In this document: one piece after another, positions 33,867 to 37,983 of the stretch
How the letters are laid out: every line of letters begins with the position of its first letter
How positions within the stretch are numbered: the stretch's first letter is position 1
The notes under the pieces: model-generated
Databases searched by the model: none
What the model saw: the letters and a program-made list of their open reading frames with translations, nothing else
What the model was told of the DNA's origin: nothing
Assembly (NCBI GenBank): GCA_001802125.1
Contig: MGZK01000170.1
Location: 1-37,983, forward strand
Source of the DNA: Geobacteraceae bacterium GWC2_55_20
GTDB lineage: Bacteria; Desulfobacterota; Desulfuromonadia; Geobacterales; Pseudopelobacteraceae
Direction of reading: 5' to 3'
Length of the DNA: 37,983 nt
Translations under genes and position numbers: made by a program

Positions 33867-36800
33867 ATGAGTGTCCGTGGATTTCAGGTAGCCATGGTTT
33901 CGTCCTTGTTGCTGGCGTTGATATTCATGCCAAATGGCAGAGTTGAAGCAGCGCTTCCGTGCTATGGCTGTCATGGCACGGACACCCCGGCCGATGTCAG
34001 GCCCGAGGATTCCTCCGAACGTAATATCGCCACGGGCGGGTTTGTGGGCAACCACCGCCGGCACATGCCCGGTCCGGCCAGCACGGCTAACTGCAACACC
34101 TGCCATCCCGGCAGCAAGGACTACCTGTCTTCCCACCGTGACGGCCATATCAAGATCGGTTCCAGAATAAACGCATCTCCGCTCCTGACGCCCTACAAGA
34201 ACAGCACCTCGGCCTTTCCCCAGAGCGCCACACCGGCGCCGGGAAGCTGCGCCAACGTCAACTGCCACTTCGAAGCATCCACTCCGGCCTGGGGCAGCAA
34301 TCCGGCGGCAACCAACTGCGCCACCTGCCATAACGCACCGCCCAGCGATGGCAGCCATGGCAAGAAACATGGCCAGACCTACGGCAACGGCCCGGAAAGC
34401 TGCGCCAGATGTCATCCCAACCATCTGGCCGAATCGCATACCTTTGCACATGCCACCAGCGCCGGCAAACGCGGGCTGCAGATCCGCTTCGGAACTCCCA
34501 ACAGCGGCGGAACTTATTCAGGCACTCCGCTGAAAGTCAGGCTGGGCTACCCGGATTACCTGCCGAGCCAGAATCCCCCGCGCCAGGGCAGTTGCAGCGG
34601 CATCTACTGCCACAGCGACGGCCTCGGCAATCCGCCCAAGGACACCCCGCAGTGGTCGGCCTTGACCACCACCAGCTGCGACTCCTGCCACCGCTACCAG
34701 GGTGTCGCCTATCTGAACATGACTTCCAACGGGCACACCAAGCTGGCCGATTACCGCTGGATCAGAAAATACCCCTGCACCTACTGCCACTCGGCCACGA
34801 TCTCCTCGACCATCCCCTCACCGGGCATGCCGCCGGTTGACAGCTCGCTGATCATGGGCCGCTCCGTGAACGGGCTTTTCAGCAGCAGCCGGCACGTCAA
34901 CGGCGTCAGGGATGTCTCCATGAACCAGTTCTGGCGCATCGAGGGTGACCGCAAGACATACCCGCAGCCCAGTTACAATTCCACAACCAAGGTCTGCGAC
35001 AACGTCTACTGCCACAGCGACGGCACCACCGACCCGGAATCGATCAGGGCCTTCCCCTGGAACCAGCGCGGCACCGAATGCAATAGCTGCCACGGCCACC
35101 AGCGCAGCGAAAACTGTATCGACTGCCACAACGGCACCCGGGAATTCCTGATTGACGGCAAGCAGACCGTTCTATCGCTGCAGTCCGCCTGGCCGGCCGG
35201 CCAGGAATGGATGTCGGCCATGCCGATGTTTCCCAATGAGGGAACCAACAAACCGCGCGCGAACTCACATCCCAGGCACATGCAGACCAATTTCAGCTGC
35301 GCCGAATGCCACTACAACACCATCCTTGCCGGCGGAGAGTGCAAGCTGTGCCACGACGGCAGCATTGGCAAAATGGGCGAAGCCTCCCATCTCAACCCGG
35401 CCTTCCATGTCAACAAGGTCCGGGACGTGAGTTTCAAGCAGGGGGGCAGCTACAACCGCGACCTCAAATCCTGCTCCAACACCAAGTGTCACACCGGCAG
35501 CGATCCGCAATGGGGAGCCTCCACCAACAGTGCCATCATCTGCCTCTCCTGCCACGGAACCGAGTCGGAAACGGATCTGGACGACTTCGGCAGCGTCAAC
35601 GACACCAAGGCCCAGATCAGCCTGCCGCAGTGGCGCAACACCGGCCACGGCCGCAAACAGACGGTTTCCGGCAACTACAAATCCGGGAACCCGGCCGCCA
35701 ACTTCCCCGGCAACCCCTGCTGGTACTGTCATGACAACAAGGTGTTGCACAACTACAGCGGCAATCCCTTCAGGCTCAAGATCCACCCCCAGATAGTCAA
35801 GCGCTACGAGCGGGAATGCGTCTACTGCCACATGGAGCGCACCGACGTGGAATGCCTCAGCTGCCATAACACGGCCGAGTCGCTGGCGCCCCAGATCAGT
35901 TCGATTTTTTACAGCATTTCGGCCAGATGGCCGAACCGCTCCACCGTCACGCGCCCCAACCACGCGGTGATGTACAATTCCGAAACCAGGACCGCGACTT
36001 CGTGCATAACCTCTGACTGCCATTTTGTCGATCCGGCCACCCCCTCCGCCGACATGAAGATCCACAACAACGGCTCAGTCAAATGGACCTCCCAGCAGAA
36101 GGAGGATGTCAGGAACCAGTACCAGATGATGGGGGTCTGCCTGCAGTGCCACGACGATAACAGCAACGGCAAGTGCAACGGCTGCCACGACGGCACCCTT
36201 CCCAAATACCGACTGGGTTACGATCCGGGAACCGGTTATATCGTACCCTCCGTGGCCAAGGCTTCATCGGTGCACTTCGGCTACAAACACTACAAGAAGT
36301 ATGTGGAGAGCAACACCTGGAGCGGCGGCAAATTCTGCTGGGATTGTCACGATCCCCACGGCGACGGCAACATCTACATGGTCCATGACAACGTAGCCAC
36401 CGAGACCGACGGCAGGTTCGGCATTCCCCTTCCGGGCAAGCGCGCCCCGGTCGTCTTCTCCCAGAAACTGACCGGCGAGGATTACGCCAAGAGCATCGGC
36501 ACCATCAATGGCATCTGCAACGTCTGCCACTCGACCAACGCAAAACATTACCGCAGCGACGGCGGCGACGGCCACAACACCAAGTACGTCTGCACCAAGT
36601 GCCACGAGCACCGTTTTACCGACAGCCATGCCGACAGGAAATCCTGTAATACCTGCCACAAGAACAAACCGGTGCCGCGCCACTCCGGCTTCGGGTTGCC
36701 GATGGACTGCGTCAAGTGCCACAACGGCAACGTCGGCGCTAGGGTGGACGTGATCGGCCAGTTCATGGGCAATTCGCACCATGTGCAGGGCATCCCCATC

Positions 36801-37983
36801 AGCAACAAGCATTGCTACCAGTGCCACTGGGAATCGACCCCCGAAGGGTTGATCAACAACCAGTATCACGAAGGTTTCAACTTCAAGAACTACACCAGCC
36901 TCAAGAACGCCAAGGTAGACCTGGTCATCTACGGCGCCGGCAATCGTCCGCTGATCTACCGGCTCTACTCGTCAACCTCCGGCCGAGCCACAACTTCGCA
37001 GTTCACCGCCGCCAACATCAAGAGCAGCAATATCAACGTGGAAAGAAAGGAAGTCGGCAATGTCACCAACCACTGCCTTGGCTGCCACAGCGACCGGAAC
37101 AACGAGCTCAAACCCTTCGATGACTGCAAGACGCCGCGCCAATACGCCTGGGATCTGAGCAGCATCGACGCCCGCTACTCGCAGAAAGCCACCACCAAAT
37201 GGGGCAAATATTCCACCGCCAACACCAACGTCAAATTCAAGGTCACCAAGGCCCTGTCCGCGCACGGGAACGCCGCCGACAACCAGGGGGGCTGGAATCC
37301 AGCCACCGGCACCGATGCCAACATCTCCGACACCCGTCCCGGCTTCAGCGGCATGAGCAGCGCCCGTAAATCGGTGCAGTGCTTCGACTGCCACAACTCG
37401 CACGGTTCCAAGGCGGGCGGAGTCACTTCCAGCTACGCCTCCTACAGCGGCCTCAAAAACGGAGCCAACCTGAAGGAAGTAACCTCCGGCAAGGGGGGCT
37501 ACCAGGTCAACTACTACGCCAAAGCCAAGGCCGACGGCCTGGGTGTGGTCAACCCCTACAACGCCGGCGCGGCCCAATGTTTCGATTGCCACCTGACGGC
37601 CAGCAAGGGAACCCCCGGCACAGAGGGGACCCCCTGGGGCTACCAGGCCACCTTCAACGCCTCGCAACCGATCAAGGGTTACCGCGACGGCTACAAGTTC
37701 GGTGACAAGAGCAACGCCACCTACCAGCTGGCGCCCGGTTTCAAAACCGGCAAGACCATCACCGGCGGCCACTTCAAGGCATCCTCTCCGCTCAAGAAAG
37801 GCGCGATGGATCCGATCGACGGACTCTGCACACCCTGCCACGACCCGCACGGCGTCAGCCCGACGCTGGGATCACTCAAGAATTACGCCGTGCCACTACT
37901 CAAGGACACCTGGATGTCCTCCCCCTACAAAGAGGACTTCCCCTCGCCAACTCCTTTCGGCCCCAACGCCAACGCACAGGGCT
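33867..37983 (+). CDS. Very large multihaem c-type cytochrome (partial, runs off the window)
   Basis: At least 1372 residues, open to the right edge. The ATG at 33867 follows AGGAGG (33855-33860). A signal peptide ends near residue 29 (GRVEAALPC). I count 26 CX2CH haem-binding motifs in the visible part (first CYGCH, last CTPCH) and five CX4CH motifs (CANVNCH, CSGIYCH, CDNVYCH, CSNTKCH, CITSDCH). CX4CH domains alternating with CX2CH are characteristic of a Geobacter family (the GSu C4xC/C2xCH domain). Such proteins are periplasmic or outer-surface electron carriers. The sequence is GC-rich chromosomal DNA, unlike the element. Whether the CX4CH sites also carry haem is unresolved. Confidence 0.95.
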   Translation, partial: MSVRGFQVAMVSSLLLALIFMPNGRVEAALPCYGCHGTDTPADVRPEDSSERNIATGGFVGNHRRHMPGPASTANCNTCHPGSKDYLSSHRDGHIKIGSRINASPLLTPYKNSTSAFPQSATPAPGSCANVNCHFEASTPAWGSNPAATNCATCHNAPPSDGSHGKKHGQTYGNGPESCARCHPNHLAESHTFAHATSAGKRGLQIRFGTPNSGGTYSGTPLKVRLGYPDYLPSQNPPRQGSCSGIYCHSDGLGNPPKDTPQWSALTTTSCDSCHRYQGVAYLNMTSNGHTKLADYRWIRKYPCTYCHSATISSTIPSPGMPPVDSSLIMGRSVNGLFSSSRHVNGVRDVSMNQFWRIEGDRKTYPQPSYNSTTKVCDNVYCHSDGTTDPESIRAFPWNQRGTECNSCHGHQRSENCIDCHNGTREFLIDGKQTVLSLQSAWPAGQEWMSAMPMFPNEGTNKPRANSHPRHMQTNFSCAECHYNTILAGGECKLCHDGSIGKMGEASHLNPAFHVNKVRDVSFKQGGSYNRDLKSCSNTKCHTGSDPQWGASTNSAIICLSCHGTESETDLDDFGSVNDTKAQISLPQWRNTGHGRKQTVSGNYKSGNPAANFPGNPCWYCHDNKVLHNYSGNPFRLKIHPQIVKRYERECVYCHMERTDVECLSCHNTAESLAPQISSIFYSISARWPNRSTVTRPNHAVMYNSETRTATSCITSDCHFVDPATPSADMKIHNNGSVKWTSQQKEDVRNQYQMMGVCLQCHDDNSNGKCNGCHDGTLPKYRLGYDPGTGYIVPSVAKASSVHFGYKHYKKYVESNTWSGGKFCWDCHDPHGDGNIYMVHDNVATETDGRFGIPLPGKRAPVVFSQKLTGEDYAKSIGTINGICNVCHSTNAKHYRSDGGDGHNTKYVCTKCHEHRFTDSHADRKSCNTCHKNKPVPRHSGFGLPMDCVKCHNGNVGARVDVIGQFMGNSHHVQGIPISNKHCYQCHWESTPEGLINNQYHEGFNFKNYTSLKNAKVDLVIYGAGNRPLIYRLYSSTSGRATTSQFTAANIKSSNINVERKEVGNVTNHCLGCHSDRNNELKPFDDCKTPRQYAWDLSSIDARYSQKATTKWGKYSTANTNVKFKVTKALSAHGNAADNQGGWNPATGTDANISDTRPGFSGMSSARKSVQCFDCHNSHGSKAGGVTSSYASYSGLKNGANLKEVTSGKGGYQVNYYAKAKADGLGVVNPYNAGAAQCFDCHLTASKGTPGTEGTPWGYQATFNASQPIKGYRDGYKFGDKSNATYQLAPGFKTGKTITGGHFKASSPLKKGAMDPIDGLCTPCHDPHGVSPTLGSLKNYAVPLLKDTWMSSPYKEDFPSPTPFGPNANAQG

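Noticed and set aside
30793-37850. Long open frames on the minus strand opposite the NlpC/P60, DUF1015, Sir2 and cytochrome genes
   Set aside because: They mirror GC-rich plus-strand genes with clear domain motifs and their translations are low-complexity Val/Ala/Gly-rich; they are shadows.
1-37983. CRISPR arrays, rRNA genes and insertion sequences
   Set aside because: No regularly spaced direct repeats, no rRNA motifs and no transposase-like proteins were seen; the repeats in traN and the YD-repeat gene are protein repeats.

Overview
The window is the right-hand end of an integrated conjugative element, its tRNA-Thr attachment site, and the flanking host chromosome. The host is very probably a Geobacter-like member of the Desulfuromonadota. 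On the chromosomal side this rests on a very large multihaem c-type cytochrome with both CX2CH and CX4CH motifs, preceded by a textbook sigma-54 promoter. On the element side it rests on a secreted YD-repeat protein whose C-terminal domain I associate with Geobacter secreted proteins. Exact genus cannot be fixed from sequence inspection.

Positions 1-11454 hold part of an F-type conjugation module: the Pro/Gln-rich tail of an upstream protein, a secreted three-repeat protein, a small membrane protein, a TraN-like protein, a second TraN carrying an N-terminal C-type lectin domain, TraU, and a MobF (TrwC/TraI-type) relaxase-helicase. Three transcription units here each end in a strong hairpin terminator, and each next unit starts with the same 26-bp two-box element (TTAATT, 17 bp, TACTNA). 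A fourth copy lies on the minus strand at 26079-26112.

Positions 11455-24301 are cargo. First comes a secreted Rhs module: an orphan Rhs tip with a probable toxin domain, two small secreted proteins that could be immunity factors, and a 1567-residue YD-repeat protein. An IHF-alpha-like gene follows. Then comes a complete, tightly overlapping four-gene QatABCD anti-phage operon (KAP ATPase, QatB, QueC-like enzyme, TatD-like nuclease), closed by a bidirectional terminator.

Positions 24302-26112 (minus strand) hold a regulatory cluster: a lipoprotein, a small ribbon-helix-helix-like protein and an HEXXH metallopeptidase-like protein. Two promoters in this cluster have identical architecture, each with a pair of TGTACACCCAT sites around the -35 box. 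Positions 26113-27058 are about 1 kb of non-coding DNA ending in a four-tier nested hairpin that traps the ribosome binding site and start codon of a small (apparently frameshifted) gene. That gene is followed by the antirestriction gene ardC, a DUF6573-like gene and a small lipoprotein. This looks like a leading region that would enter the recipient first.

A P4-type tyrosine recombinase (29004-30212, minus) lies next to tRNA-Thr(CGT) (30475-30550, minus), whose 3' end faces the element, so the tRNA 3' end is the likely attB. Beyond it lies the chromosome: SPOR-NlpC/P60 hydrolase, DUF1015 protein and Sir2 deacetylase in one probable operon, then the multihaem cytochrome, which runs off the window.

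In the working model, the transfer genes deliver the element, and the lectin-TraN would recognise recipients. ArdC and the hairpin-controlled leading genes would protect incoming DNA. Qat and Rhs cargo would benefit the host, and the peptidase/RHH pair would control part of the element. The last statement is inference.
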